64,000 bases of DNA from Pseudomonas sp. AL03 (GCF_029960815.1 NZ_JASBRE010000027.1:1-64000); one strand, 5' to 3'; numbered from the stretch's first letter, positions 1-7,799 are shown. Numbers and translations are program-made. Notes: generated by a model not told the origin, from the letters alone.

Positions 1-1
1 C

Positions 2-55
2 CGGGAACGCCAGGAGGCTCGTTACGGTGGCAAGGGTGGGCCGAAGTGCTGTTGA
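2..55 (+). CDS. ybdD: YbdD/YjiX family protein (DUF466), 3' end only
   Basis: Only the last 17 codons are in the window. They read RERQEARYGGKGGPKCC and then TGA. This is the Arg-rich, Cys-Cys-terminated tail typical of the small YbdD/YjiX family, which is normally encoded just after the CstA peptide/pyruvate transporter. The gene following it here, yjiA, is the usual third member of the cstA-ybdD-yjiA cluster in Pseudomonas, which supports the call. The start and the CstA gene lie upstream of the window. Confidence 0.75.
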   Translation, partial: RERQEARYGGKGGPKCC

Positions 56-80
56 TGCACGAGGTCTAGGCAACACACCA

Positions 81-150
81 CTGTAGGAGCCTGGCTTGCC
101 GGCGATGGCGATCTTCAGGACGCCATCGCCGGCAAGCCAGGCTCCTACAG
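81..150. repeat. REP doublet (REPIN-like palindrome) with following T-run
   Basis: Two perfect 30-base inverted arms (81-110 and 121-150) flank a 10-base spacer. The outer sequence CTGTAGGAGC...GCTCCTACAG is the core of the Pseudomonas repeated extragenic palindromes seen four more times in this window. Seven T residues follow directly (151-157), so the hairpin could also act as a terminator or attenuator between ybdD and yjiA. Confidence 0.85.
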
Positions 151-179
151 TTTTTTTGCGTCCGGGAGACCTTATTTTG

Positions 180-1145
180 TTGACCCCTATCCCTGTAACA
201 ATCCTCAGTGGCTTTCTCGGCGCGGGAAAAACCACCCTGCTGCGCCACCTGCTCAAAGCCGAACACGGCCTGAAAATCGCCGTGATCGAGAACGAATTCA
301 GCGACGCCGGAATCGATACCCAACTGCTGGGCGACGAACCGGTGCAAGTGATGACGCTGTCCAACGGTTGCGTCTGCTGCACCATCCACACTGACCTGAC
401 CAAGGCTCTGTACTTGCTGCTCGAGCGCCTGGACAGCGGCGAAATCGCCTTCGACCGTCTGGTGATCGAATGCACCGGCCTGGCCGACCCGGCACCGGTG
501 GCGCAGACGTTCTTCATCGATGAAGAGCTGCGCGAGCGCTACATCCTTGACGGCATCATCACCTTGGTGGACGCCGCTCATGCCGACACTCACCTGACCC
601 AAACCATCGCCCAGGCGCAGATCGGTTTCGCCGACCGCTTACTGGTGAGCAAGCGCGATCTGGTGGACGAGGCGACGTTCAACGCCCTCAGCGAGCGGCT
701 GACCCGGATCAACCGTCGCGCACCGATTCGCGTGGTCGAGCACGGCAAGATTGACCTGGCCGAATTGCTTGACGTGCGCGGTTTCAATCTCAATGCCGAC
801 CTTGGCGGCGTCAGCCTGCGCCCGGTGAACAAAGCGCCGTCCATCGACCGTATTTCCAGCCTGGTACTGCGCACCGACAAGCCACTGGATATCGACAAAC
901 TCAGCGAGTTCATGAACGAGCTGCTCGAAGACCATGGCAAGCAACTGCTGCGCTACAAAGGCGTTTTGAACATCCTGGGTGAGCCACGGCGCATGGTGTT
1001 TCAGGGCGTGTTGAAGTTGTACGGATTCGATTGGGACACCGAGTGGGCGAACGATGAAACGCGCGAAAGCGTGATCGTGTTTATTGCCGATGATTTGCCA
1101 GAAGAGAAGATTCGTGAAGGGTTTGCGCGGATAGCCGCGGACTAA
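180..1145 (+). CDS. yjiA: CobW/G3E family GTPase YjiA
   Basis: A 321-residue G3E P-loop GTPase, close to the 318 residues of E. coli YjiA. The Walker A motif GFLGAGKT lies at residues 11-18, the family ENEF motif at 37-40, and the metal-binding CVCC motif (Cys64, Cys66, Cys67) follows. A CobW C-terminal domain starts near residue 225. The family couples GTP hydrolysis to handling of zinc or other transition metals; the substrate is not shown here. The frame is open back to base 96, but those codons lie inside a REP palindrome. I place the start at TTG 180 (TTG 177 is equally possible), behind GGGAG at 163-168. A terminator follows. Confidence 0.9.
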   Translation: MTPIPVTILSGFLGAGKTTLLRHLLKAEHGLKIAVIENEFSDAGIDTQLLGDEPVQVMTLSNGCVCCTIHTDLTKALYLLLERLDSGEIAFDRLVIECTGLADPAPVAQTFFIDEELRERYILDGIITLVDAAHADTHLTQTIAQAQIGFADRLLVSKRDLVDEATFNALSERLTRINRRAPIRVVEHGKIDLAELLDVRGFNLNADLGGVSLRPVNKAPSIDRISSLVLRTDKPLDIDKLSEFMNELLEDHGKQLLRYKGVLNILGEPRRMVFQGVLKLYGFDWDTEWANDETRESVIVFIADDLPEEKIREGFARIAAD

Positions 1146-1151
1146 AAGTTC

Positions 1152-1177
1152 AGTGCCCATTGCATTGGGCACTTTTT
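1152..1177 (+). terminator. Intrinsic terminator after yjiA
   Basis: An 8-bp stem (AGTGCCCA with TGGGCACT) closes a 6-base loop and is followed by a short T-run, starting 7 bases after the yjiA stop codon. Confidence 0.8.
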
Positions 1178-1450
1178 CACGTCGTCGCAATGACGACTAA
1201 AGATTTCTTGTTGAAATTCAGAATTAATATTGTTCCGTGTCCTTGTTGGATAAGTATTGCTGTGTTCGGCTGAATGATTGCTGTGTGTGTTAAAGCATTA
1301 AAGGTTATTTCTGATTTGGCTTTTAGTGGCGGAGTTAGAGGGGGGTGTAAGTTACATTTGGTTGGGTTTCTAATCTTTCATTATTTCATCCGGGTGATAC
1401 AGTCTTTGGGCGCTAATATTGGCGTTAACTTGTTGAGTATGGAGAATTGA
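1178..1450. other. AT-rich leader region of the lantibiotic genes
   Basis: This gap is clearly AT-richer than its surroundings. I see no convincing gene in it. A weak sigma70-like pair is present (TTGGTT at 1358-1363, 17 bases, TTATTT at 1381-1386), and an imperfect palindrome CGCTAATATTGGCG lies at 1411-1424, just ahead of the precursor gene. Both are tentative. The base composition fits an acquired segment that starts soon after the yjiA terminator. Confidence 0.4.
1441..1444 (+). promoter_or_regulatory. Ribosome binding site of the lanthipeptide precursor gene
   Basis: GGAG sits six bases before ATG 1451. It is a near-ideal Shine-Dalgarno sequence and supports the short precursor ORF as a translated gene. 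Confidence 0.8.
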
Positions 1451-1600
1451 ATGAAAGAGCAAATCATGGATCTGTCGGGTGAGTTCGATGCGGAATTCGA
1501 AGCCTACGTAAAAGCAGGCGACAACCAGACCGCGGGCGCAGAGGTCATGGCGACCACCGTATCGTGCGGCACCCTGGGCTGCACCGTTCTGGACTGCTAA
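1451..1600 (+). CDS. Class II lanthipeptide precursor peptide (LanA-like)
   Basis: A 49-residue peptide that standard length cut-offs miss. It begins MKEQIMDLSGEFDAEFEAYV, an acidic, probably helical leader. It ends in a Thr/Ser/Cys-rich core from about residue 35, TTVSCGTLGCTVLDC. Core residues Thr35, Thr36, Ser38, Thr41 and Thr45 can be dehydrated; Cys39, Cys44 and Cys49 can close up to three (methyl)lanthionine rings. TLGC and TVLDC are plausible small rings. The leader has no double-Gly, only a Gly-Ala at 29-30. A strong RBS precedes it and a LanM gene starts 58 bases downstream, which is the main support for the function. The core does not match any named lantibiotic I recognise. The mature structure and activity are unknown. 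Confidence 0.85.
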   Translation: MKEQIMDLSGEFDAEFEAYVKAGDNQTAGAEVMATTVSCGTLGCTVLDC

Positions 1601-1609
1601 GCAGGCAGT

Positions 1610-1651
1610 CACCTATGGCGAGTCGATGGCTCGCCATATCCGTTATAGGTG
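1610..1651 (+). promoter_or_regulatory. Possible RNA structure covering the lanM ribosome binding site
   Basis: In the lanA-lanM spacer, CACCTAT (1610-1616) is perfectly complementary to ATAGGTG (1645-1651), which contains the AGGTG Shine-Dalgarno of lanM. Inside lies a second stem, GGCGAG (1617-1622) with CTCGCC (1630-1635), which can extend to 9 bp (1614-1638). The structure would reduce lanM translation relative to the precursor. It is predicted by eye only. Confidence 0.5.
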
Positions 1652-1658
1652 TCATCAA

Positions 1659-4600
1659 ATGTTGGCTGATGTACTGACGTTTCAAGAGCGTGAAATAACG
1701 GGCGCCGGTGCGTCGATAGATGTTGCCCTGTTGCATAAGACCATTGCGCAGCTGCATAAAAATGATAATGCTCTACTGCATTATTTTGGTCTGGATCGGC
1801 AGCAACTGATTCAACGAGTTGAAAGTAACAACAGGCCTGTCGAGCGTGAACATGAGTCGTCGGTGATAGTGTCTTTGAAACACGAAATTGACATTATAGA
1901 GTCGCTGTTACTGGGCGAGCATGTGGAAGACGTAGGTCAGGAATGTTTCTACTGCTTTTATTATGTTTTTTACGACTACTTCAAGAAGTGCTTCGAAGAA
2001 GAGCGGCGATTTATTGAGGTGTGCAACTTGACGAATGTTGATAGTTTGCTGGCGAGTGTCAAGTCTTACGTCATCGCAGGCGTCAAACGTTTATCGGAAA
2101 AGTCTCTTGTCCATGCGCTGAATACGCAGATATCCGAAAATGCCGATCTGGATCTACAGACCTTCAATCAGCGATTGAAAACCGGAATAACAGGCGCGGT
2201 TCTGAAATCATACCCGGTTCTCACCCGTCTCTTGATCGAGCAGATCAACAGCACGGTAGCGTACCTGTACAAGGTCGTTTTTCATTTTGCCGACGACGCT
2301 GACCTACTCCAACGTACATTCAGTTTGCCTGGCAAACGGATAGACGCAATCAACCTCGGGTTGGGCGATCCCCATGCGGACGGAGAAACGGTCTGCTCTG
2401 TACAGGTTGGCAGTCAATCGCTGGTGTACAAGCCACGGAGCAATCATGAGGCCTTGTTCTACAATGCACTGCTAAAGCGCCTTCATGAGCTGACCGGCGA
2501 TGACAGCTTTGCCATCTATGCGCCGATAACGGTAGCCAGGGAGGGGCGCTGCTGGATCGAAAAAATCGAGAATCTGGCGTGCGCAGCAGAGACCGATCTG
2601 TCGTTATTCTACCGGCGGATGGGGGCACAGATTGCGGTCGTTCACGCCTTGAACGGCATCGATTTCCACTACGAAAACATCATTGCCTGCGGCAACAGCC
2701 CGGTGATGATCGACCTGGAGTGCCTGTTCTCGGCCGCCATGGTTGATCTGAAGATCAACCTTCCACACACCCGTGCATTGTTCAAAACCCTCAAACGCAA
2801 CAGTCAGTCCGTCTTCTCGAGCGGTTTTGTCGCCTATTCGCCAGACACCGACAATGACACCGGCGGGCTGACTCGGCAGAAAACCTTCATTTCGAAAAAG
2901 AAGCAGCTGATTCGTGAGCAAAGTTTCTATCGTTTGAAAACGGTCAAGGTCGACAAGGTTCCTGTGATCAGACACCTGCCGGTTTTCAAGGGTGAGCCGC
3001 GTTCAGTGGATGAGTACCAGCACGTGTTCTTCCAAGGGTTCGAAGATGCCTACGACCAGATCGTGAACCATATCGACGCGGTACAGGAACTGATCACCCA
3101 GCACGTCAGCCAGCTGAAAACCCGTGTCCTGTTAAAAAATACGCAGCGTTACGCCGACTTCATCGAACTGTCCCTTCATCCGCGCTTCATGCAATGCATG
3201 ATTCAGCGTGAGGTGCTGCTGGCAACGTTGTGGGCAGAGTTGAACGAGACGCTCACTGGCCATCAGCTACCACGTTACGAATTGAACGATTTGCAGAAGG
3301 CCAACATCCCTTGTTTCACCATGTCTATCGGTTCAAGCCGAATAGTCGGTGCTGCAGGTGTGGAGTTGACGCAACTGGCGATCGAAACCCCTTTTGACAG
3401 TTGCCGGCGCAAGTTGAGATCACTCTCGCCCAGCGATAAAACCTTCCAGAAGTACATACTTCGGGAGTGCCTGTTTCCCGTTTCCAACGACGCCTTGCCC
3501 ATGAACCGTAAACATCGATGTGACGGAGCGCCGGGGCTGAGCTCGCCGCAGTACCTTGATGCTGCAATGAGCATCGCCGGGGCAATCGAGCGCTTTCGTA
3601 TCAAGGGTGAGGAGGGCGATGTCGGGTGGATGTTCTTGAATACTCATCCGCGAACCCGGCGCAAATACATTTCTGCAATGGGTAACAGCTTGTACAACGG
3701 CATGGGCGGGCTTGCGATTTTTTACATGAGTCTATTCAGCGTCAGCGGCCAGGAACATTACAACGATAAGGCTGACGAGATCCTGCGTTCGATGGCAAAG
3801 TCCCACGGCCATTTTGACAGTGACATGACGGTCAGCGCCTATTTCGGGTTGGCATCCTATGTGTACGTGCTGGTCAATTACCAGCGTGTGACAGGACGGC
3901 AGAATCACCAGCAAACCATCGATGGGTTACTGCTCAAGCTCGCCGACTGTCCTCGTCCGGATGACGAGTACGACTTTCTCAATGGCGGGTGCGGCACGGT
4001 GACAATGTTGGCGAATCTCTACTTGTTGGAGAAGCGCGCGATGTTGCTGCCCCTCATAAAAACGTTTACCGAAGCGATCAAGTCCCGACTGAGGTACGAA
4101 GGCGGCACATTTGTGCTCGGTGATACTCGGGTGCCGCTGCTGACGGGGTTCTCCCATGGGATATCCGGCATCCTCCATGCGCTTGCCAAGGTGTACGAGG
4201 TCACTCGGGATTCGTCGCTCGTGACGTTGATCACGCAGTTGCTGGAGGCCGAAAACCGTCTCACCGTCCAAGGCTTCTGGCTCGATCTGCGTGATTGCTC
4301 CAGACAAAGCTATATGAACAAATGGTGTCATGGTGATGCGGGTATTTTGATCTCCCGGTTGCAACTGAGCAGGGCGCTGGCAAATGCCTTGAGCCACGAC
4401 GCAAGGACGGCAGTCGAAGCAGACATCAAAACCTGTGAAAACAATCTCTGGGGGCATGGCCTGGGAAGCGGTTATAGCCTTTGTCACGGTGATTTCGGGA
4501 ATCTTGTGTGCTTGCTGGATCTGTACCGTCGGGACGCAAACGACCAGGGCGTCGCCCGCGTGTTGCAGGCGTTTTCCGAGGCTGTGCACAACTTCTTCAA

Positions 4601-4796
4601 TGAAGACTTTATCGGTAAAGACAGCATTCCCGATCTGGGGATGATGCTGGGCATTGCCGGGGTCGGGCAAGCCTTGCTGCATGCCCTGGATGCGGAGTTG
4701 CCTAATGTTCTATCGCTCGAGTTTCAGGGCGCGGCATCAGTAGCGTCTGTTCAAGATGATCCAGTTGCCGGGTCATCAGTCGAACCGCTGCTGTAA
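1659..4796 (+). CDS. lanM: Class II lanthipeptide synthetase LanM
   Basis: A 1045-residue bifunctional dehydratase/cyclase that would modify the adjacent precursor. The N-terminal dehydratase (DUF4135) shows VYKPRS at 256-261, the catalytic-type DFHYEN at 335-340 and IDLE at 351-354. The C-terminal LanC-like cyclase carries GFSHG (His833) and the zinc ligands Cys890 (NKWCHGD) and Cys942-His943 (SLCHGD). Both activities should be intact. ATG 1659 is preferred because AGGTG stands eight bases upstream; the in-frame ATG 1626 has no RBS and falls in a hairpin loop. LanM proteins usually end soon after a LPNVLSLE-like motif. Here about 24 extra residues follow and overlap the convergent regulator gene by 95 bases. 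No transporter, protease or immunity gene is adjacent. The 5' half is AT-richer than neighbours, suggesting horizontal transfer. Confidence 0.93.
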   Translation: MLADVLTFQEREITGAGASIDVALLHKTIAQLHKNDNALLHYFGLDRQQLIQRVESNNRPVEREHESSVIVSLKHEIDIIESLLLGEHVEDVGQECFYCFYYVFYDYFKKCFEEERRFIEVCNLTNVDSLLASVKSYVIAGVKRLSEKSLVHALNTQISENADLDLQTFNQRLKTGITGAVLKSYPVLTRLLIEQINSTVAYLYKVVFHFADDADLLQRTFSLPGKRIDAINLGLGDPHADGETVCSVQVGSQSLVYKPRSNHEALFYNALLKRLHELTGDDSFAIYAPITVAREGRCWIEKIENLACAAETDLSLFYRRMGAQIAVVHALNGIDFHYENIIACGNSPVMIDLECLFSAAMVDLKINLPHTRALFKTLKRNSQSVFSSGFVAYSPDTDNDTGGLTRQKTFISKKKQLIREQSFYRLKTVKVDKVPVIRHLPVFKGEPRSVDEYQHVFFQGFEDAYDQIVNHIDAVQELITQHVSQLKTRVLLKNTQRYADFIELSLHPRFMQCMIQREVLLATLWAELNETLTGHQLPRYELNDLQKANIPCFTMSIGSSRIVGAAGVELTQLAIETPFDSCRRKLRSLSPSDKTFQKYILRECLFPVSNDALPMNRKHRCDGAPGLSSPQYLDAAMSIAGAIERFRIKGEEGDVGWMFLNTHPRTRRKYISAMGNSLYNGMGGLAIFYMSLFSVSGQEHYNDKADEILRSMAKSHGHFDSDMTVSAYFGLASYVYVLVNYQRVTGRQNHQQTIDGLLLKLADCPRPDDEYDFLNGGCGTVTMLANLYLLEKRAMLLPLIKTFTEAIKSRLRYEGGTFVLGDTRVPLLTGFSHGISGILHALAKVYEVTRDSSLVTLITQLLEAENRLTVQGFWLDLRDCSRQSYMNKWCHGDAGILISRLQLSRALANALSHDARTAVEADIKTCENNLWGHGLGSGYSLCHGDFGNLVCLLDLYRRDANDQGVARVLQAFSEAVHNFFNEDFIGKDSIPDLGMMLGIAGVGQALLHALDAELPNVLSLEFQGAASVASVQDDPVAGSSVEPLL

Positions 4797-5412
4797 CGTC
4801 TGCGCGCTCCAGAGCCTGCACCAGCAGTGTGCTTTCATGCCATTCGCTATAACTGGGCGTGGGTCGTTCATGTCGAGCAATGGCCAGCAATGTCACGGGG
4901 ACCAGGCTGCCGAGGAAATGCGCCAGCGGTGCATTGCCGGCCATCTCGGCCAGTTGTAGATGGAATTCTCCAGACAGTCGAATTGCCGGGCCGCGCTCAC
5001 CGCGCTCCATGCATCGGCGCTGCCGCGCGATCAGGTCATGCAGGCGTTTCAGATCTTCTGCTTGAGGCTGCTGGCTGGCCAGTTGCACCAGCGTGATCTC
5101 GGTCAGGCGCCGGGCATGAAGGGTTTGGCGGGTTTGCTCGATGTCTGGCGCGGCGACTCGGGGACGATGATGGGTGCGAAGGATGATGATCTGCTGATAC
5201 GACAGGCGCGTCAGTACCTGGCGGATGCTGCTGCGGCTGACCCCGAACATGTCCCCCAGGCTTTCTTCGGTGAAGCGGCTAGCGGGGACGATGCGCTGTT
5301 CGAGAATGGCATCGAACATCCGTGAGTAGAGATCATCCGCCGACGGCTTCCCGGTATTCGTTCGAGGGAAGGGCAGGGCCGTGAGTGTTTGCGGCGAGGC
5401 GAAGCTGTTCAT
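4702..5412 (-). CDS. GntR family regulator with FCD domain
   Basis: A 236-residue transcription factor. An N-terminal winged helix (about residues 25-90, with FGVSRSSIRQVLTRL as the recognition-helix region) is followed by an all-helical FCD ligand-binding domain. The FCD metal or ligand residues include the segment SGEFHLQLAEMAGN and the later HE/ARH histidines. The effector is unknown; FCD members usually sense small organic acids. It is the second gene of a probable operon with the other GntR gene, 25 bases upstream, with GGAG before its ATG. Its 3' end overlaps the convergent lanM gene by 95 bases, so its tail may have been altered when the lantibiotic genes arrived. Confidence 0.85.
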   Translation of the reverse strand: MNSFASPQTLTALPFPRTNTGKPSADDLYSRMFDAILEQRIVPASRFTEESLGDMFGVSRSSIRQVLTRLSYQQIIILRTHHRPRVAAPDIEQTRQTLHARRLTEITLVQLASQQPQAEDLKRLHDLIARQRRCMERGERGPAIRLSGEFHLQLAEMAGNAPLAHFLGSLVPVTLLAIARHERPTPSYSEWHESTLLVQALERADVTAAVRLMTRQLDHLEQTLLMPRPETRAIEH

Positions 5413-5437
5413 GGCTTGTCTCCAGTTCGAAGCGGGC

Positions 5438-6142
5438 TCAACTGTCGAGGTTGTCGTCCGGAATGTTCAATTCGATGCCCATCCGCTGGCCTTCGCGAAG
5501 GATGTGCCGACGCATTTCGGCGCTGGCCAGGGCGCTGTTCTTGCTGCGGATCGCCCGCACTACCGCTTCGTTTTCTTCGAGACGTTCAGCCAGATGCTCT
5601 GGCGAATTGCGCAGCACGTCGGCGCTTTGCTTGAGGGCGTTGCTGGTCTGTTGCACCACACTCTGGAAAATCGGGTTCGAGGTCAGCGTGAACAGCTCTT
5701 CGTGGAACGCGATGTAGGCGTTCACGCCGGCTTCGCTGTCGTTGGCCTCAAGGGCTTCGCGCATGTCCATCAGGGTCAGGCGCAGTTGCCCGACTTCCTT
5801 GCTGCTGATCGACTGCGCGACCAGGCCGACAATGAACGGCTCGAGGGTGTAGCGCAGTTGCAGCACGTCTTCCAGGCTCGCACCGGCCACCGCGCTGTCG
5901 TGGCTTTGGCTGTCGCTGAGATTGACCTCCAACACCACCACGCCTTTACCCGGCATGGAGCGCACCAGCCCGAGGGTCTCCAGCACGATGACGGCTTCAC
6001 GCAGGCTCGGGCGGCTGATGCCCAGTTGTTCGGCCAGCTCACGTTGCCCCGGCAGCATCTCGCCGGATCGCCACTGACCACGGACCAAAGCGGCCCTGAG
6101 TTTTTCTACGACTGAATTCACAACGGTCGACGAGGTAATCAC
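5438..6142 (-). CDS. FadR subfamily GntR regulator beside dctA
   Basis: About 234 residues with an N-terminal winged helix (PGQRELAEQLGISRPSLREA) and an FCD domain containing FHEELFTLTSNPIF and the RHILREGQRMG tail. It lies directly downstream of the dctA-type symporter on the same strand and is the obvious candidate to control it. Two GGTCTTACC palindromes upstream of that gene fit a FadR/PdhR-type operator. I prefer GTG 6142 because GGAG stands six bases before it; ATG 6160 is in frame but lacks an RBS. The effector, probably a dicarboxylate or related acid, is inferred from context only. Confidence 0.85.
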   Translation of the reverse strand: MITSSTVVNSVVEKLRAALVRGQWRSGEMLPGQRELAEQLGISRPSLREAVIVLETLGLVRSMPGKGVVVLEVNLSDSQSHDSAVAGASLEDVLQLRYTLEPFIVGLVAQSISSKEVGQLRLTLMDMREALEANDSEAGVNAYIAFHEELFTLTSNPIFQSVVQQTSNALKQSADVLRNSPEHLAERLEENEAVVRAIRSKNSALASAEMRRHILREGQRMGIELNIPDDNLDS

Positions 6143-6176
6143 TGTTCGCTCCACGAGCATCCAAAACGATTGATGA

Positions 6177-6202
6177 CCGTGCCTGCCCGCAGGCAGGCAC
6201 GG
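6177..6202 (-). terminator. GC-rich hairpin after the dctA-type gene
   Basis: A perfect 10-bp stem (CCGTGCCTGC with GCAGGCACGG) with a 6-base loop sits 8 bases past the symporter stop. There is no clear T-run, so it may be a weak or Rho-aided terminator, or a transcript-stabilising hairpin before the regulator gene. Confidence 0.5.
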
Positions 6203-6209
6203 CGATTAT

Positions 6210-7523
6210 TCAAAATTCCTGCTGATGCGCCGGGGCGACAGGTTTTCTTGGCTGGAAGGTATAACCCACTTGGCCGGAAAGCACTTTGTTCGCCCGTTGA
6301 ATATCGATGTCCTTCTCCCAGCGGGCGATGGCTACGGTAGCCACGCAGTTGCCGATCAGGTTGGTCAGCGCCCGGCCGATGCCCATGAACCAGTCCACCG
6401 CCAGCACCAGCACCAGGCCCACCACCGGAATCGCCGGGATTGCCGTCAGCGTTGCCGCAAGAATCACCAGCGCCGAGCCGGGAATACCGTGGGCACCTTT
6501 GGAGGTGATCAACGACACCAGCAGAATCGTCAGCAAGTCGCTCATGGCCAGCGGCGTGCCGGTGGCATTGGCGATGAACACGATGGCCAGGGTCAGGTAG
6601 ATCGAGAAACCGTCCAGGTTGAACGAGTAACCGGTTGGAATCACCAGCCCGACCGTCGAACTGCCGATGCCCAGGTGCTCAAGCTTGCGCATGATCTGCG
6701 GCAGCACGGCGTCGGAAGAAGCGGTGCCCATGACGATCAGCAGTTCTTCGCGCAGGTACTTGAGCAGTGGCCACATCCGCAGGCCGGACAGGCGCATCAC
6801 CAGGCCGAGAATCAGCGACACGAACGCCACGCAAGTCAGGTAAAACAGGCCGACCAGGCTGCCCAAGTGTTGCAGCGAGTCCAGGCCATATTTGCTGGTC
6901 GTGAAGGCAATCGCCCCGAACACACCAATCGGCGCCAGGCGCACGATCATACCCATGATGCGGAAAATCACGTGGCTGAGTTCGTTGATCAACCGGGAAA
7001 TACCCGAAGCCGCTTCACCCACCAGATTCAACGCGCTACCGAACAGCACTGAAAACAGCAGGACTTGCAGGATGTTGTTGTCGGCAAAGGCGCCAATCAC
7101 CGAGGTCGGGATCAGATCCATCAAGAACTGTGTGGTGGTGTGCATGTGTTGACCGCGCTGGGCGATGTCGCCCATGTCCGCGGCGGAAAGCTGATCCAGA
7201 TGAATGTTCGCGCCGCTGCCAATGCCGGTGCTGAAGGCGAACACCAGGCCGATCACCAGGGCGATGGTGGTCAGGATTTCGAAGTAGATCACCGATTTCA
7301 GGCCGATGCGTCCGACCTTCTTCAGGTCGCCGGCACCGCTGATGCCGCTGACCACTACGCAGAACACGATCAGGCCAATGAGCATCTTGATCAGTTTGAT
7401 GAAACCGTCGCCGAGCGGTTTGAGCTGGGCGGAGTATTCAGGAAGGGTCAGCCCGCAGACGATGCCGAGCACCAGTCCGAGAACCACTTGGAGGAAGATT
7501 GAACGCGAGCACCATTTGAGCAT
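6210..7523 (-). CDS. dctA: Dicarboxylate/amino acid:cation symporter, DctA type
   Basis: A 437-residue inner-membrane transporter of the DAACS (SLC1-like) family. It has eight or more hydrophobic helices, the SSDAVLP re-entrant loop, TGYSFNLDG, and the TSKGAHGIPGSA motif of the substrate and cation sites. It should import C4-dicarboxylates or a related acid by proton or sodium symport. Pseudomonas genomes carry several paralogues, so the substrate is not certain and dctA is used in the family sense. AGGA lies eight bases before the ATG. A FadR-type regulator gene follows on the same strand. The upstream region contains paired GGTCTTACC sites. Confidence 0.85.
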   Translation of the reverse strand: MLKWCSRSIFLQVVLGLVLGIVCGLTLPEYSAQLKPLGDGFIKLIKMLIGLIVFCVVVSGISGAGDLKKVGRIGLKSVIYFEILTTIALVIGLVFAFSTGIGSGANIHLDQLSAADMGDIAQRGQHMHTTTQFLMDLIPTSVIGAFADNNILQVLLFSVLFGSALNLVGEAASGISRLINELSHVIFRIMGMIVRLAPIGVFGAIAFTTSKYGLDSLQHLGSLVGLFYLTCVAFVSLILGLVMRLSGLRMWPLLKYLREELLIVMGTASSDAVLPQIMRKLEHLGIGSSTVGLVIPTGYSFNLDGFSIYLTLAIVFIANATGTPLAMSDLLTILLVSLITSKGAHGIPGSALVILAATLTAIPAIPVVGLVLVLAVDWFMGIGRALTNLIGNCVATVAIARWEKDIDIQRANKVLSGQVGYTFQPRKPVAPAHQQEF

Positions 7524-7592
7524 GGGAGGAATCCTGGTCGGTGTCCTGGCTGCCGTGCGCTTAAGCGCATCAGATTCAGGACTTAATTATTG

Positions 7593-7602
7593 TGGTCTTA
7601 CC
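7593..7602. promoter_or_regulatory. Proximal FadR/PdhR-type operator candidate
   Basis: TGGTCTTACC contains GGT-N3-ACC, the half-site geometry of FadR, PdhR and LldR-type GntR operators. It lies about 70 bases upstream of the symporter start. An identical GGTCTTACC core recurs 85 bases further away. Confidence 0.5.
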
Positions 7603-7677
7603 GGTATGTCCAGTGCAGGCGCAGTCTAGGCGCTGTTTTTGGGTGTTCGCAAGTGGAAATTTGCAGATTGGCTTTAC

Positions 7678-7689
7678 CGGTCTTACCAG
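7678..7689. promoter_or_regulatory. Distal FadR/PdhR-type operator candidate
   Basis: CGGTCTTACCAG repeats the GGTCTTACC core found at 7594-7602. The centre-to-centre distance of 85 bp is close to eight helical turns, which would allow two dimers on one DNA face or loop formation. Confidence 0.45.
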
Positions 7690-7744
7690 TTGGGCGCAAT
7701 GCCCCGACCTTGAGCCATTTCACTGTTTTAAAAAATCGCGGACG

Positions 7745-7775
7745 AAAAAAAACCGGCCATCACTGGCCGGTTTTT
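7745..7775 (-). terminator. glyA terminator
   Basis: AACCGGCCA pairs with TGGCCGGTT across a 4-base loop. On the minus strand it is followed by eight T residues. It begins about 25 bases after the glyA stop and could also work in the other direction. Confidence 0.85.
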
Positions 7776-7799
7776 CGTTGCTGCGGTTTAGCGGGCTGA

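Noticed and set aside
1274..1450. 58-codon ORF just before the lanthipeptide precursor, ending next to its ATG.
   Set aside because: No ribosome binding site, no leader/core pattern, and composition like non-coding AT-rich DNA.
1626..1658. Upstream in-frame ATG for lanM.
   Set aside because: It lacks a Shine-Dalgarno and lies in the loop of a hairpin; ATG 1659 has AGGTG at good spacing.
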